A DNA stretch of 64,000 bases from Bacteriovoracia bacterium (lineage in GTDB: Bacteria > Bdellovibrionota > Bacteriovoracia > Bacteriovoracales > Bacteriovoracaceae), in assembly GCA_030431635.1 (NCBI GenBank), contig JAUIIL010000004.1, forward strand, positions 62,001 through 126,000, in the 5' to 3' direction. The notes beneath the pieces are model-generated. The model saw only the letters and a program-made list of their open reading frames with translations, ran no database searches and had not been told where the DNA came from. Shown one piece after another: positions 44,764-53,774 of this stretch. Within the stretch, counting starts at the first letter, position 1. Each line of letters begins with the position of its first letter. Both the position numbers and the translations under genes were made by a program.

Positions 44764-45422
44764 TTATTGAACTAAAAAATGTTTATAAGTCTTATGCTCA
44801 GGCATCAAAGAAACTTCAAATCTTGAAAGGGCTAGAGCTCGAACTTCAAAAATCAGAGACTGTGGCCATTCTGGGACGTTCTGGTAGTGGAAAATCAACA
44901 CTACTAAGTTTACTCAGTGGGCTTGATAGTATTGATTCGGGAGAAATTTTGTTTGAAGGCAAAGATATCTCCTCTCTGACAGAAAAAGAGATGACTCGGT
45001 TTCGAGGACAGAATATTGGGATCATTTTTCAGCAATATAATTTAATGTCTACTCTTACTGCTTTTGAGAATATTGCTTTAAGTTTAGAAATAAAAAAAGA
45101 AGAGGATATTTCAGAGAGGACACTGGCCATACTCGAGCAAGTTGGCCTAAAAGATAGGGCCAATCACTACCCTCATGAATTAAGTGGAGGAGAGTGTCAA
45201 CGAGTTGCAATGGCCCGGGCTATTGTAGGAAATCCCAAACTGCTTCTCGCGGACGAGCCAAGTGGAAACTTAGATAGTGAAACCGGAAAAAAAACAATGG
45301 ATCTTCTTTTTAAGCTATGTGAAGAGAATGATCTGACTCTTATACTTGTGACCCATGATGAAATTTTGGCCCAAAGATGCCAAAAAGTAATGAGACTTGA
45401 AGATGGAGTTCTTCTCTCATGA
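44760..45422 (+). CDS. ybbA: ABC transporter ATP-binding protein, YbbA/LolD-like
   Basis: Cytoplasmic ATPase of a MacB/Lol-type ABC system, which drives a mechanotransmission permease rather than classical import. 220 residues: Walker A GRSGSGKST near residue 39, the Q-loop in IIFQQYNLM, signature LSGGECQRVAMARA, Walker B LLLADEPSG and H-loop VTHD. GTG start overlaps the tesA-like stop; its stop overlaps the permease ATG. LolD is similar in motif, but linkage to a TesA-like gene and a large single permease favours YbbA. Probable function: extraction or handling of a lipid or envelope substrate. Confidence 0.93.
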   Translation: MIIELKNVYKSYAQASKKLQILKGLELELQKSETVAILGRSGSGKSTLLSLLSGLDSIDSGEILFEGKDISSLTEKEMTRFRGQNIGIIFQQYNLMSTLTAFENIALSLEIKKEEDISERTLAILEQVGLKDRANHYPHELSGGECQRVAMARAIVGNPKLLLADEPSGNLDSETGKKTMDLLFKLCEENDLTLILVTHDEILAQRCQKVMRLEDGVLLS

Positions 45423-47962
45423 TAAACCTTATAAGACTCTCACATAGAGATCTTTTTTCTCAAAAAAAACAAGTTCTCTTTCTGATTCTTAACCTCACTT
45501 TAGGTTTTCTTGGGCTCTTCTTTTTGGAGAACCTTAAAGAAGTTGTCCAGAAGCAGAGTCACCTAAAATCAAAAGAGATTTTAGGTGCAGACCTCGCTGT
45601 AAGTGCCAGAAGACTTTTTAATCAACAAGAACTACAAATAATCAAAAAAGAGCTTGATTCTTTTGAAACCTCTGATGTGTTGGAACTGTATTCGATGGTG
45701 GCAACAGAAGAAGGAGAGTCAAGGTTAACAGAAGTCAAGGCCATTGATGATCGTTATCCTCTCTATGGTGGACTTAAGCTAAGCGATGGGCTTTATACCA
45801 ATCAAGAAAAAAAATTAATACTAAATCCTTTTGAAGTTTGGATTAGTGAAGATCTTAAGTTCTCTCTTAATAAAAAAAGAGGAGATATTTTAAAAATTGG
45901 AGAGAAAGAGTTTAAAGTAAGCCAAATTATTTTAGATGACTCCTCCTCTTCTTGGAGAGGTTTTTCTTTGGCCCCGAGAGTTTATGTGAGAATTCAAGAT
46001 CTCAAACAAACTGGACTTGTTCGTTACGGAAGTACTTTGGCCCAGGTGAAACTATTTCGAATTGAAGAACAAAAACAAAGCCTTTCTTTGAAAACAGAGC
46101 TGCAAAAGAAAATGCTAGACCCTGCGATAAAAGTGAGAGTTCCTTCAGAAACAAGTGAACAAGTCTCTCGGGTTTTTCGCTACCTTTCTTACTTCCTAGG
46201 CCTCACCTCTCTTGTGGCCCTTTTGCTAGTCGCTCTAAGTCTTATTTTTCTTTTTAAAAATCTTATTCAAAAAAGATTAAATGAGATGGCCACCTTAAAA
46301 AGTATGGGGATGGGACATCAGAGTATTGCTTTTATTTATTGTTACCAAGTTTTTCTTTTGTCTGTTGTTGCAGCTGGTTTGGCCGAAGCCTTTAATTTCT
46401 TTCTTCTCCCCTTGTTTATGGGTGCCTTAGGAGAGTTCGTTAAAATAGAAGGGGACATCATTTTTGATTTTTCCTCAATGATTAAGATGACAATCTTAGG
46501 TTTTCTTTTTTGTTTAAGTGTCTGTTGGCCACTTATCAGAAAAGTGTCTTATATGAGAGTGAATTCACTTTTTCAAGAATCGAGATTTGATTTTACGATC
46601 AGTATCCAAAGATGGTTTGACTTTATTCCTTCTTTCATTTGTTTTATATTGCTCTCTATTTGGCAATCACAGTCAATTAAATTAGGGCTTATTTTTAGTG
46701 CAACTTTTATAGGCGCGATTGCTTTTAGTTTTTTACTTGGTTTGTTGTTTCTATCATTTCTGGCCAAAATAGTGAAAAAATGCTCTTTTCCCTATGAAGT
46801 CTCGATCGCGCTTAAAATGATGCTCAGAAAAAAGATGACAACGCTCTTATCAGTGGCCGTTCTTAGTTTAAGCTCTTTGTTAATTGTCCTCATTCTACAA
46901 GTCAAAGAAGGTCTTAACCAACAACTAAGTGGAGGAGATGAGTCAGAGCGACCTCATTTTTTTATTTTTGATATTCAAGAAGAGCAGGTTGAGGAACTTC
47001 AAAAACTGGTCTCTTCAAAAGGAATTAGCCTTGAGAATCTCTCTCCTATGATAAGAGCTCGTATTCTTCAAGTTAATGGGGAGACTTTTCAAAGAGTTGA
47101 AAATAGTGATTTTGAAACTCAAGAAGATGAAGCGCAAAGGAGAATGACGAATAGAGGAGTAAACTTAACCTACAGAAGAGAGCTTGATAGTTCTGAAGAA
47201 ATAGTAGAAGGAGAGTCTTTTGCTTTAACTAAAACTCAGGAAAGTGACACAAACTTTGTTTCCATAGAGCAAAGATACGCTCAAAGATTAAATCTTCATA
47301 TAGGAGATGAGCTCGTTTTTGATATTCAGGGTGTTGAAATCAAAGCGGTTATTAAAAATTTCAGAAAGGTGAGATGGACAAGTTTTAAACCGAACTTTTT
47401 CATCCAGTTTCAAGATGGGGTCTTAAATGAAGCACCCAAAACTTTTATTGCTACAATTAGGCACTCAGATAAAAATCTTTTAAGACAGACACAAAGACTC
47501 GTTGTCAGAAATCTTCCCAATCTCTCCCTCATTGATGTTTCAGTACTTATAAAAAAAATAAGAGAGATTTTTCATAAAATTTTAGAAGCTGTTATGTTGA
47601 TGACTTATTTATGTTTGTTCGTAGGGCTTATTGTTTTTTTCTCTCTGATGAGTTCTCAAAGTCGAGAAAAAGCTTATGATATTGGTATTCTCAAAACTCT
47701 AGGCAGTTCAAACCAGAGTTTAAACCGCTGGGTTTTTTGTGAAATTTCCATTCTATGCTTCTCTTTTGTCGTTATAGGAGTTTTACTTGGAGCTGGAACA
47801 TCTCATATTTTTTTGAAGGTTTTATTTGATGCTGATTTCGTGTTCAATTTGCGTGAAATTCCGCTTTATCTATTGTGCTATATGCTCTTAAGCTTTATGA
47901 TTCCATATATTGTCATGAGACAACTAACAAGTTTGAAAACAAAAAATTTAGTGAGTTACTAA
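45419..47962 (+). CDS. ybbP: FtsX-like ABC permease, YbbP type
   Basis: 847-residue inner-membrane permease partner of the preceding ATPase. Two FtsX-type halves are visible: N-terminal segment then a large periplasmic domain, a block of membrane segments near 260-400 with the [27 protein letters not shown] coupling segment (only part quoted by its key LKSMG), further segments near 420-500, a second periplasmic domain, and a final triple with the second coupling motif [13 protein letters not shown]. The layout matches YbbP of the tesA-ybbA-ybbP locus. Overlaps the ATPase stop by 4 bases. Substrate unknown. Confidence 0.88.
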   Translation: MINLIRLSHRDLFSQKKQVLFLILNLTLGFLGLFFLENLKEVVQKQSHLKSKEILGADLAVSARRLFNQQELQIIKKELDSFETSDVLELYSMVATEEGESRLTEVKAIDDRYPLYGGLKLSDGLYTNQEKKLILNPFEVWISEDLKFSLNKKRGDILKIGEKEFKVSQIILDDSSSSWRGFSLAPRVYVRIQDLKQTGLVRYGSTLAQVKLFRIEEQKQSLSLKTELQKKMLDPAIKVRVPSETSEQVSRVFRYLSYFLGLTSLVALLLVALSLIFLFKNLIQKRLNEMATLKSMGMGHQSIAFIYCYQVFLLSVVAAGLAEAFNFFLLPLFMGALGEFVKIEGDIIFDFSSMIKMTILGFLFCLSVCWPLIRKVSYMRVNSLFQESRFDFTISIQRWFDFIPSFICFILLSIWQSQSIKLGLIFSATFIGAIAFSFLLGLLFLSFLAKIVKKCSFPYEVSIALKMMLRKKMTTLLSVAVLSLSSLLIVLILQVKEGLNQQLSGGDESERPHFFIFDIQEEQVEELQKLVSSKGISLENLSPMIRARILQVNGETFQRVENSDFETQEDEAQRRMTNRGVNLTYRRELDSSEEIVEGESFALTKTQESDTNFVSIEQRYAQRLNLHIGDELVFDIQGVEIKAVIKNFRKVRWTSFKPNFFIQFQDGVLNEAPKTFIATIRHSDKNLLRQTQRLVVRNLPNLSLIDVSVLIKKIREIFHKILEAVMLMTYLCLFVGLIVFFSLMSSQSREKAYDIGILKTLGSSNQSLNRWVFCEISILCFSFVVIGVLLGAGTSHIFLKVLFDADFVFNLREIPLYLLCYMLLSFMIPYIVMRQLTSLKTKNLVSY

Positions 47963-47972
47963 GGAGATAATT

Positions 47973-48560
47973 ATGAGAACGATTTTATTAGCAATTTTTT
48001 TATCACTCTCTGTTATAGGTGCTGTGAAAGTGGGAGAAAAAGCTCCTGATTTTTCTTTAAAAGGAAATGATGGAAAAACTTATAAACTCTCAGATCTTAA
48101 AGGAAAGGTTGTTGTTTTAGAGTGGCTTAATCATGGCTGTCCGTTTGTTAAAAAACACTACAGCACAGGAAATATGCAAAAGATTCAAAAGAAATTAGTC
48201 ACGAAAGGTGTTGAGTGGGTCTCAATTATCTCCTCTGCAGAAGGCAAGCAGGGATACTCGACTCCAGAAGAGGCGACTGAAAACAAGAAAAATCACAACT
48301 CTAACGCTAAAATGATTCTTTTAGATGCAGAAGGGGGAGTGGGAAGAACCTATGGAGCTAAAACCACTCCTCATATGTTTGTCATTGATAAAAAAGGATT
48401 GATTGCGTACATGGGGGCCATTGATAATAAACCTTCAACTGACATTTCTGATGTGAATGGGGCAAGAAATTACGTTTTGGAAGCGACCAATGCCGTTTTA
48501 GAAGGAAAGGAAGTGGCCGTTGCGACGACAAAGCCCTATGGATGTTCTGTTAAATACTAA
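47973..48560 (+). CDS. Exported redoxin (TlpA/AhpC-like) with a single active-site Cys
   Basis: 195-residue thioredoxin-fold protein with a signal peptide ([17 protein letters not shown]). The mature part has [21 protein letters not shown], then [13 protein letters not shown], where one Cys (near 58) replaces the CxxC of TlpA and resembles a peroxiredoxin position. A cis-Pro TTPHMFVID follows, and a C-terminal PYGCSVKY provides a second Cys that could be resolving. AAGGAG precedes the ATG. It lies 10 bases after the YbbP gene, so probably same operon. Function: periplasmic peroxide or thiol handling (inference). Confidence 0.87.
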   Translation: MRTILLAIFLSLSVIGAVKVGEKAPDFSLKGNDGKTYKLSDLKGKVVVLEWLNHGCPFVKKHYSTGNMQKIQKKLVTKGVEWVSIISSAEGKQGYSTPEEATENKKNHNSNAKMILLDAEGGVGRTYGAKTTPHMFVIDKKGLIAYMGAIDNKPSTDISDVNGARNYVLEATNAVLEGKEVAVATTKPYGCSVKY

Positions 48561-48646
48561 AGGTTAGTATGCATTGTGTTGCTAATTAACAAAGAATTAA
48601 CAGGAATTTTCTTCGCCAAAAGCAGAAAGAGCTGATAAAAAAAGAT

Positions 48647-49321
48647 ATGTTTTCAGAATATTTTTCAGACGAAGCGCTAAGTGCTTTTTTTCTTCAATAT
48701 GCTTATGACCCTACGATTGTTTATTTGGGAATCATTGCCATAATGACTGCCAGTAGCTTAGGCCTACCATTGCCTGAAGAAGTGACTTTGGTGAGCGCTG
48801 GACTTATCGCCTATATGGCCAGAAATCCTGATAAGTACCCACCTCCTACACCCGGTGCTGAAGGGGTTGATCTTTACACTTTGGCCATTGTGAGTTTTTT
48901 GGCCGTTATTCTCAGCGATTTACTTATTTTTTATCTAGGAAAGTTTTTTGGTCGTAAGATTATTGAAAAACCTTTTTTTCAGAATCTTATTGGTGAGAAA
49001 AACTTCAAGAAAGTCGATAAATGGTTTGGGAAATATGGGCATTTCACTTGTGGTTTTTTTCGCTTTACTCCTGGGCTTAGGTTCCCTGGGCATATGAGTT
49101 GTGGGATGTTGGGAGTGCCTACTTATAAATTTTTACTTATTGATGGAGGCGCGGCCCTCTTATCTGTTCCAACTCAGGTTCTTCTCGTGGCCTATTATGG
49201 AGAAGTGATACTTGGAAAGCTCAAAGAATTTAAATTGATTCTTTTTGGTTCAATTGCTCTGATTATTCTTGTTACTTTTGTTGTAAGATATTCCAAAAAA
49301 AGGCGTGAAGTTAATTCTTAA
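48647..49321 (+). CDS. DedA family inner-membrane protein
   Basis: 224 residues with about four or five hydrophobic segments and DedA/VTT landmarks: LPLPEEVTLVSAGLI near residue 40, a reentrant region with LIFYLGKFFGRK, and FFRFTPGLRFPGHMSCG near 145, the conserved Arg-rich signature. Members act as undecaprenyl-phosphate or phospholipid flippases/transporters and affect envelope and proton-motive force. Ribosome site weak. The 3' end overlaps the convergent MscS gene by 11 bases. Particular substrate cannot be assigned. Confidence 0.9.
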   Translation: MFSEYFSDEALSAFFLQYAYDPTIVYLGIIAIMTASSLGLPLPEEVTLVSAGLIAYMARNPDKYPPPTPGAEGVDLYTLAIVSFLAVILSDLLIFYLGKFFGRKIIEKPFFQNLIGEKNFKKVDKWFGKYGHFTCGFFRFTPGLRFPGHMSCGMLGVPTYKFLLIDGGAALLSVPTQVLLVAYYGEVILGKLKEFKLILFGSIALIILVTFVVRYSKKRREVNS

Positions 49322-50207
49322 TACTAATTTCAAGTGGCTTCACAGTATCAAGATGGATATCTCTTTGAGGAAAGGCAATAACAATATTTTTTTTCTTGAA
49401 AAGCTCATCTATTTTAAATCTCATATCACTTCGACTAATAAAGATAGAGCTTACTTTATTTAAATTTGTCCAATAGACAATTTTAAAAACAAGAGCATTG
49501 TCTCCAAAATCATCAAAGACAACAAAGGGCTTAGGGTAATCTAAGACTTTTGGGACTTCCTCTGCTGCTTTTAAAAGAGTTTCTTTAACTAAGAGAGAAT
49601 CTGTTCCATAGGCCACTCCCACACTAACTTCTGTTCGTACGGAGTCGTTATTAAGAGTCCAGTTAAGGACGGTTCGTTCTAAAAAAGAGCTGTTAGGAAC
49701 AATATAGTGTTTTCCTTCTAGTGAAATAATTTTTGTACTTCTGGCCCCAATCTCCTCAACTCTTCCTGTTAGAGTATCAACTTCAATAAAGTCTCCAATT
49801 TTAACAGGCTCTTCAATCATCATGATGAGACCGCTAATAAAATTATTAACGAGGTTTTGTGAACCAAATCCGATCCCGATAGCAAGGGCACCACCGATAA
49901 GAGTAAATATAGTGAGTGGAATATGAGCAATTTTTAGAGCAATAAGAAAAAAGAGAATGAAGACTAAGTAAAAAACAAGATTTTCGTATATTACAAGAGA
50001 GTTTTTGTCTTTGATAATTCTACTAAGACCTTTATCGCTTAAAGTTCTGCTGACTTTTCGAGCAATCTTCTGTCCAATGATAACAAAGAAGACAGCAACA
50101 AAAAGATTTCCAACAGTGAGTTCAATACCCATTTGTTTGTCAGAGTAGAGCGTAAAGTTCCATATTCCCACAAAGCTATCGAGTATAATATTTTTTTCAT
50201 CGGCCAT
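49311..50207 (-). CDS. MscS-family mechanosensitive channel
   Basis: Inner-membrane channel that vents solutes on hypo-osmotic shock. 298 residues, close to E. coli MscS (286): about three membrane segments, the pore helix with LIGGALAIGIGFGSQNLVNN (Gly/Ala-rich as in TM3), then the beta domain IEEPVKIGDFIEV, VEEIGARSTKI and VPNSSFLERTVLNW. One of two MscS genes here; this copy has the smaller form. Divergent to the ExbB gene across about 140 bases containing an imperfect hairpin. No ribosome site evident. Confidence 0.93.
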   Translation of the reverse strand: MADEKNIILDSFVGIWNFTLYSDKQMGIELTVGNLFVAVFFVIIGQKIARKVSRTLSDKGLSRIIKDKNSLVIYENLVFYLVFILFFLIALKIAHIPLTIFTLIGGALAIGIGFGSQNLVNNFISGLIMMIEEPVKIGDFIEVDTLTGRVEEIGARSTKIISLEGKHYIVPNSSFLERTVLNWTLNNDSVRTEVSVGVAYGTDSLLVKETLLKAAEEVPKVLDYPKPFVVFDDFGDNALVFKIVYWTNLNKVSSIFISRSDMRFKIDELFKKKNIVIAFPQRDIHLDTVKPLEISIKN

Positions 50208-50252
50208 ATAAAAAGTTTAGGTCTTTAGGTGAGAGATGACAATTGCTGTTTT

Positions 50253-50275
50253 AACCCGAGCTCTTGGCTCAGGTT
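50253..50275. other. Imperfect inverted repeat between the divergent MscS and ExbB genes
   Basis: AACCcGAGC with GCTCaGGTT around a five-base spacer, one mismatch. Possible operator or leader hairpin; no T-run on the plus side. Confidence 0.3.
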
Positions 50276-50347
50276 AATTGTTCAGGTTTTCATTTATCAA
50301 GCATCTGGTAGAATAGATAAGTACTTTTATTTAAGGGAGAAAGATTT

Positions 50348-50872
50348 ATGAGGTTATTCGAGTATGTGAATCAAGGTGGAACTATCATGTATCTATTGGT
50401 TCTCATCAACATTGTAGGGATTAGTCTTCTTTTATGGAGATTATTTGTTATTTTAGAGTTTAGAAAAAACAAAGATAAACTCTCACAAGAAATTGTTGAT
50501 GCCTTCAAGACTACAGGGGCCACAAAAGATAACGGCAACGCTCTTGGGATTTTGAAAGATAGTATTTCTGGTCATGTTCACAAACTTGAGTTTGGTTTAA
50601 ATACAATTAAAATTATCGCCTCTATTTCTCCGCTTCTTGGACTACTTGGAACTGTTATTGGTATTTTGTCAGCTTTTAGAGTGATCGCCAGCGAAGGTTT
50701 GAGTAATCCTTCGTTATTTGCGGGTGGAATTTCCATGGCCCTTATCACAACAGTAGGGGGACTTATTGTCGCTATCCCTCACTATATTGGATATAACTAT
50801 CTTGTTGGTTTGCTTGATGATATGGAAGTTGACTTGGAAGATAAAATCATCCCACAAGTTTTTGGGAAATAA
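50348..50872 (+). CDS. exbB: MotA/TolQ/ExbB proton-channel family protein
   Basis: Inner-membrane proton-channel subunit that works with the following ExbD/TolR-like protein to energise outer-membrane or cell-envelope work. 174 residues with an N-terminal membrane segment (GGTIMYLLVLINIVGISLL), then the paired C-terminal segments with ISPLLGLLGTVIGIL and SMALITTVGGLIVAIPHY, including the conserved Pro and Thr pore residues. GGGAG precedes the ATG; the partner gene starts 2 bases after the stop. No TonB or Tol-Pal gene is adjacent, so the dedicated job (TonB, Tol, gliding or other motor) is open. Confidence 0.92.
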   Translation: MRLFEYVNQGGTIMYLLVLINIVGISLLLWRLFVILEFRKNKDKLSQEIVDAFKTTGATKDNGNALGILKDSISGHVHKLEFGLNTIKIIASISPLLGLLGTVIGILSAFRVIASEGLSNPSLFAGGISMALITTVGGLIVAIPHYIGYNYLVGLLDDMEVDLEDKIIPQVFGK

Positions 50873-50874
50873 TT

Positions 50875-51273
50875 ATGGCCAGAAAAGGAAAAAGAGAAGC
50901 TTTAAGTCCAGATTTAACACCACTCATTGATGTTGTTTTTCTCCTTCTTATCTTTTTTATGGTGTCTTCAGTTTTTAAAAAAGAAGAACTAGCTCTGCTT
51001 TTAAGTTTACCTAAAACTGAAAAAGGCCAGAGTTCAAAAGGTAAGAGTGAACAGTTAACAATCGAATTATCCCAGGAAGAAATCGCCCTTGATGGGAAGG
51101 TGGTGAGTTTTGAAGAAGTTCAAACTCACTTAGGTTCTCTATCAAAAAAAACATTAGTCAATTTAAGAGTCGATGGGACTGTTGAGTATAAAAGGTTAGT
51201 CAGAGTTCTTGATTTATTACAAAAAAATAAATTAGAAAACATCAACCTTATCACTGAGAAAACGAGTAAGTAA
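50875..51273 (+). CDS. exbD: ExbD/TolR family biopolymer transport protein
   Basis: 132 residues: short cytoplasmic N-terminus, single membrane helix LTPLIDVVFLLLIFFMVSSVF containing the conserved proton-carrying Asp (near residue 18), and a periplasmic alpha/beta domain ending VDLLQKNKLENINLITE. Partner of the preceding channel protein, 2 bases away. Its stop is followed three bases later by the PLP-lyase ATG, so the three form an operon. Ribosome site is weak, as is common for tightly spaced genes. Confidence 0.92.
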   Translation: MARKGKREALSPDLTPLIDVVFLLLIFFMVSSVFKKEELALLLSLPKTEKGQSSKGKSEQLTIELSQEEIALDGKVVSFEEVQTHLGSLSKKTLVNLRVDGTVEYKRLVRVLDLLQKNKLENINLITEKTSK

Positions 51274-51276
51274 GAT

Positions 51277-52740
51277 ATGCAAGAGAAGAAAGAAAAAGGT
51301 TTTCCTCAAAAAGGACTTGGGTTTGAAAAGACCTTAGAAGAAGTGAAAGAGCTGAGTCACCAAGGTCCTGATTATAAAAAGGGAAAAACATGGGGGCTTG
51401 TTTATTATGCTTCAAAAGAGCATAACCAATTTCTTCAGAAGGTGTATTCTCAATTCTCTTCACAAAACGCCCTTAATCCAATGGCCTTCAAAAGTCTTAA
51501 AACAATGGAAAAAGAGGTAATTGAAATGACCACCTCTCTTTTTCATGGAGGAAGTGAAGCAGTTGGAGTCATGACTTCAGGTGGAACAGAAAGTATTCTA
51601 ATGGCCATACTTGCTTACAGACAAAGGGCCAGAAAACTTAAACCGTGGGTAAGAAGACCTGAAATTATTGCACCCGAATCAGTGCATGTCGCTTTTAATA
51701 AGGCCTGCAAATACTATGATATCAAGCTTGTCCTAGCTCCTCTTAATAAAGACTATACAGTGGATGTAAACTGGGTGAAAAAGAAAATTAATCGCAACAC
51801 GATTGCTATAGTTGGATCTGCTCCTCAGTACCCTCATGGTGTGATTGATGACATAGAAGCTTTAGGAAAGCTCGCTCAAAAGAAAAAACTCCCCTTGCAC
51901 GTTGATGCATGTTTGGGAGGTTTTCTCCTACCATTCCTAGAGAAAATAGGAGAGCCCATTAGAGCTTGGGATTTTAGAGTTCCTGGAGTCACTTCTATTT
52001 CGGCCGATCTTCATAAATATGGTTTTGCCGCCAAGGGAGCTTCCACTCTCACTTTTCGTTCGATGGATTATATGAAACACCAATTTTTTGTTTATACCGA
52101 TTGGCCAGGAGGAGTTTACGCCTCTCCAGCTATGTTAGGGACTCGATCAGGAGGGCCTATCGCTGCAGCATGGGCAGCTTTCAAATCTTTAGGGGAAGAA
52201 GGTTATCTAGAGAATGCGAAAAAAATTATTGAAACGACGAAAGAGTTAAAAGAAAAAATTAATCAACTTCCTGAACTTGAAATTATCGGATCACCTGTGG
52301 CGAGCATTATCGCTTACTGCTCTAAAGACTCAGCGGTTAATATTTATACTGTCGGTGATTATTTAATGCAGAAGGGATGGCACGTCGATAAAAACCAAAT
52401 GCCAGAATCACTGCATGCTATCGTTGGTTTAAATAACGCTGGATTTGTGGATGAATTCATTACTGACTTAAAAGAAGCTGTGATTTATGCCAGAGAGAAC
52501 CCTGAGAAGGCCCAAGAGGGTGGAGCGGCCATGTATGGGATGATTTCCAAGATGCCTATTAGAGGGGTTATTAAAGTTTCTGTTCAAAAAATGATGGAAC
52601 AAATGTATGGGCCAGAAGGGGCCATGCCTGATGAAGTTGATGAGAACTCGCTGCAGGCCAAGGCCCAAAAAGTAGGTCTACAAGTTTTAGAAGTGAAAGA
52701 TAAAATTAAAGATTCAATTAAAGGGAGACTTCCTTTTTAG
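51277..52740 (+). CDS. PLP-dependent decarboxylase/lyase, sphingosine-1-phosphate lyase-like
   Basis: Cytoplasmic fold-type I PLP enzyme, 487 residues. Motifs: MTSGGTESILMAILAYR near residue 102 (PLP phosphate site), IVGSAPQYPHGVIDDIEAL, HVDACLGGFLLPF (Asp contacting the pyridine ring) and SADLHKYGFAAKG with the Schiff-base Lys near 249. The SGGTESI-x-M and ADLHKYG forms are closest to sphingosine-1-phosphate lyase in the glutamate-decarboxylase-like superfamily. No membrane anchor as in the eukaryotic enzyme. Located three bases after exbD; stop overlaps FolE2 by 4 bases. Substrate (sphingoid phosphate or an amino acid) is not settled by sequence. Confidence 0.82.
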   Translation: MQEKKEKGFPQKGLGFEKTLEEVKELSHQGPDYKKGKTWGLVYYASKEHNQFLQKVYSQFSSQNALNPMAFKSLKTMEKEVIEMTTSLFHGGSEAVGVMTSGGTESILMAILAYRQRARKLKPWVRRPEIIAPESVHVAFNKACKYYDIKLVLAPLNKDYTVDVNWVKKKINRNTIAIVGSAPQYPHGVIDDIEALGKLAQKKKLPLHVDACLGGFLLPFLEKIGEPIRAWDFRVPGVTSISADLHKYGFAAKGASTLTFRSMDYMKHQFFVYTDWPGGVYASPAMLGTRSGGPIAAAWAAFKSLGEEGYLENAKKIIETTKELKEKINQLPELEIIGSPVASIIAYCSKDSAVNIYTVGDYLMQKGWHVDKNQMPESLHAIVGLNNAGFVDEFITDLKEAVIYARENPEKAQEGGAAMYGMISKMPIRGVIKVSVQKMMEQMYGPEGAMPDEVDENSLQAKAQKVGLQVLEVKDKIKDSIKGRLPF

Positions 52741-53720
52741 TGAAGCTCTCTTAGTCCATCTTCATTGTTTTTATAAAGATAAGAAACTGCGTTGTGTGAG
52801 TGAAGAGATTCAAAATGCTCGATTTTTACACTCCAATCAATAATATTTTTTTCAGTATTAAGGGCCTTATAGAGTCTTTTAGAAGCATGCTCGACAAACA
52901 TAGGATTTTGGCCATTTAAAATAGCAAAAGCTTGTTCATCAACTCTTTTGACAAGGCTTTGGGTTTCAGTTGGGATGGCCTGTCTTAGTAACTTAATAAG
53001 GTCTTCAATAAAAAAAGAGCTTGTTTGATCTATTTGAGCTTTGACTCTAGCACGAGAGCGTTGAGAGTGAGCTGTCGCTAAACCACTACCTTCTTGAGTT
53101 CGGCCTTCTCTAAAATCAGTTTCATATTGCTTGGCCATAGAAAGAGAGCAAGGACAAGTGGACGAGTATTCATAGTCTACTGTGATAAAAAATTTGTTCT
53201 CACCTTTTTTATTCTCTTGGGCCTCAATTGTTGTTTGATAATACTGCCAGCCCCAGTTATCACTTTTAAGAGATTTTTGCTTGAGAGGAAAATCAAAATT
53301 GAAAGAAAGATAGGCGTTTGAAAAAGGCGCTTCTTTCTCGCTGTCCCTGAGTTCGTAGCGAAATTTATTTAAAATAGATTTCATTAATGAGTAGTTAACC
53401 GGGTTATCCAGGGATTCATCTTGTAAAATTTTAACCAGACGGCTCATATTAATTCCCGTCTTTCCAGCAGGAAGGTTCACAAACATACTTGCCGTAGAGT
53501 CATGAGACATAGAGCCTTGTTCAGAGTGGGCGAAAGTTAAAGGAACTCTATAGCGGTTAATTCCCACTTTTTGGATAGCAATTCCTTGAGGATCAGGAAG
53601 CTTTTGAAAATCGTTGAGTCCTTCATTATCTTTTTCCTCGCAATTAATAACTTGAGAAGAAATTGAGCGTAGTTTAGGTGTTTGTGTTTCATCAAAAATA
53701 GTTTTCATAAGTACGACCAT
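52737..53720 (-). CDS. folE2: GTP cyclohydrolase FolE2 (type IB)
   Basis: Converts GTP to 7,8-dihydroneopterin triphosphate, the first step of folate (and queuosine-type) synthesis. About 323-327 residues with type IB landmarks: GINRYRVPLTFAHSEQG, VNLPAGKTGINMSRL, the catalytic-Cys region STCPCSLSM and a C-terminal FESLHSHNA. FolE2 works with non-zinc metals, in contrast to FolE. Starts at 53720 or an in-frame ATG at 53708; neither has a convincing ribosome site. No Zur-like operator visible upstream. Overlaps the PLP-lyase stop. Confidence 0.94.
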   Translation of the reverse strand: MVVLMKTIFDETQTPKLRSISSQVINCEEKDNEGLNDFQKLPDPQGIAIQKVGINRYRVPLTFAHSEQGSMSHDSTASMFVNLPAGKTGINMSRLVKILQDESLDNPVNYSLMKSILNKFRYELRDSEKEAPFSNAYLSFNFDFPLKQKSLKSDNWGWQYYQTTIEAQENKKGENKFFITVDYEYSSTCPCSLSMAKQYETDFREGRTQEGSGLATAHSQRSRARVKAQIDQTSSFFIEDLIKLLRQAIPTETQSLVKRVDEQAFAILNGQNPMFVEHASKRLYKALNTEKNIIDWSVKIEHFESLHSHNAVSYLYKNNEDGLRELH

Positions 53721-53774
53721 TGTTACTTTTTATCTCTTCGAAAGTCTAATAAGAAGTTTCAATGCTGCAGCGAG

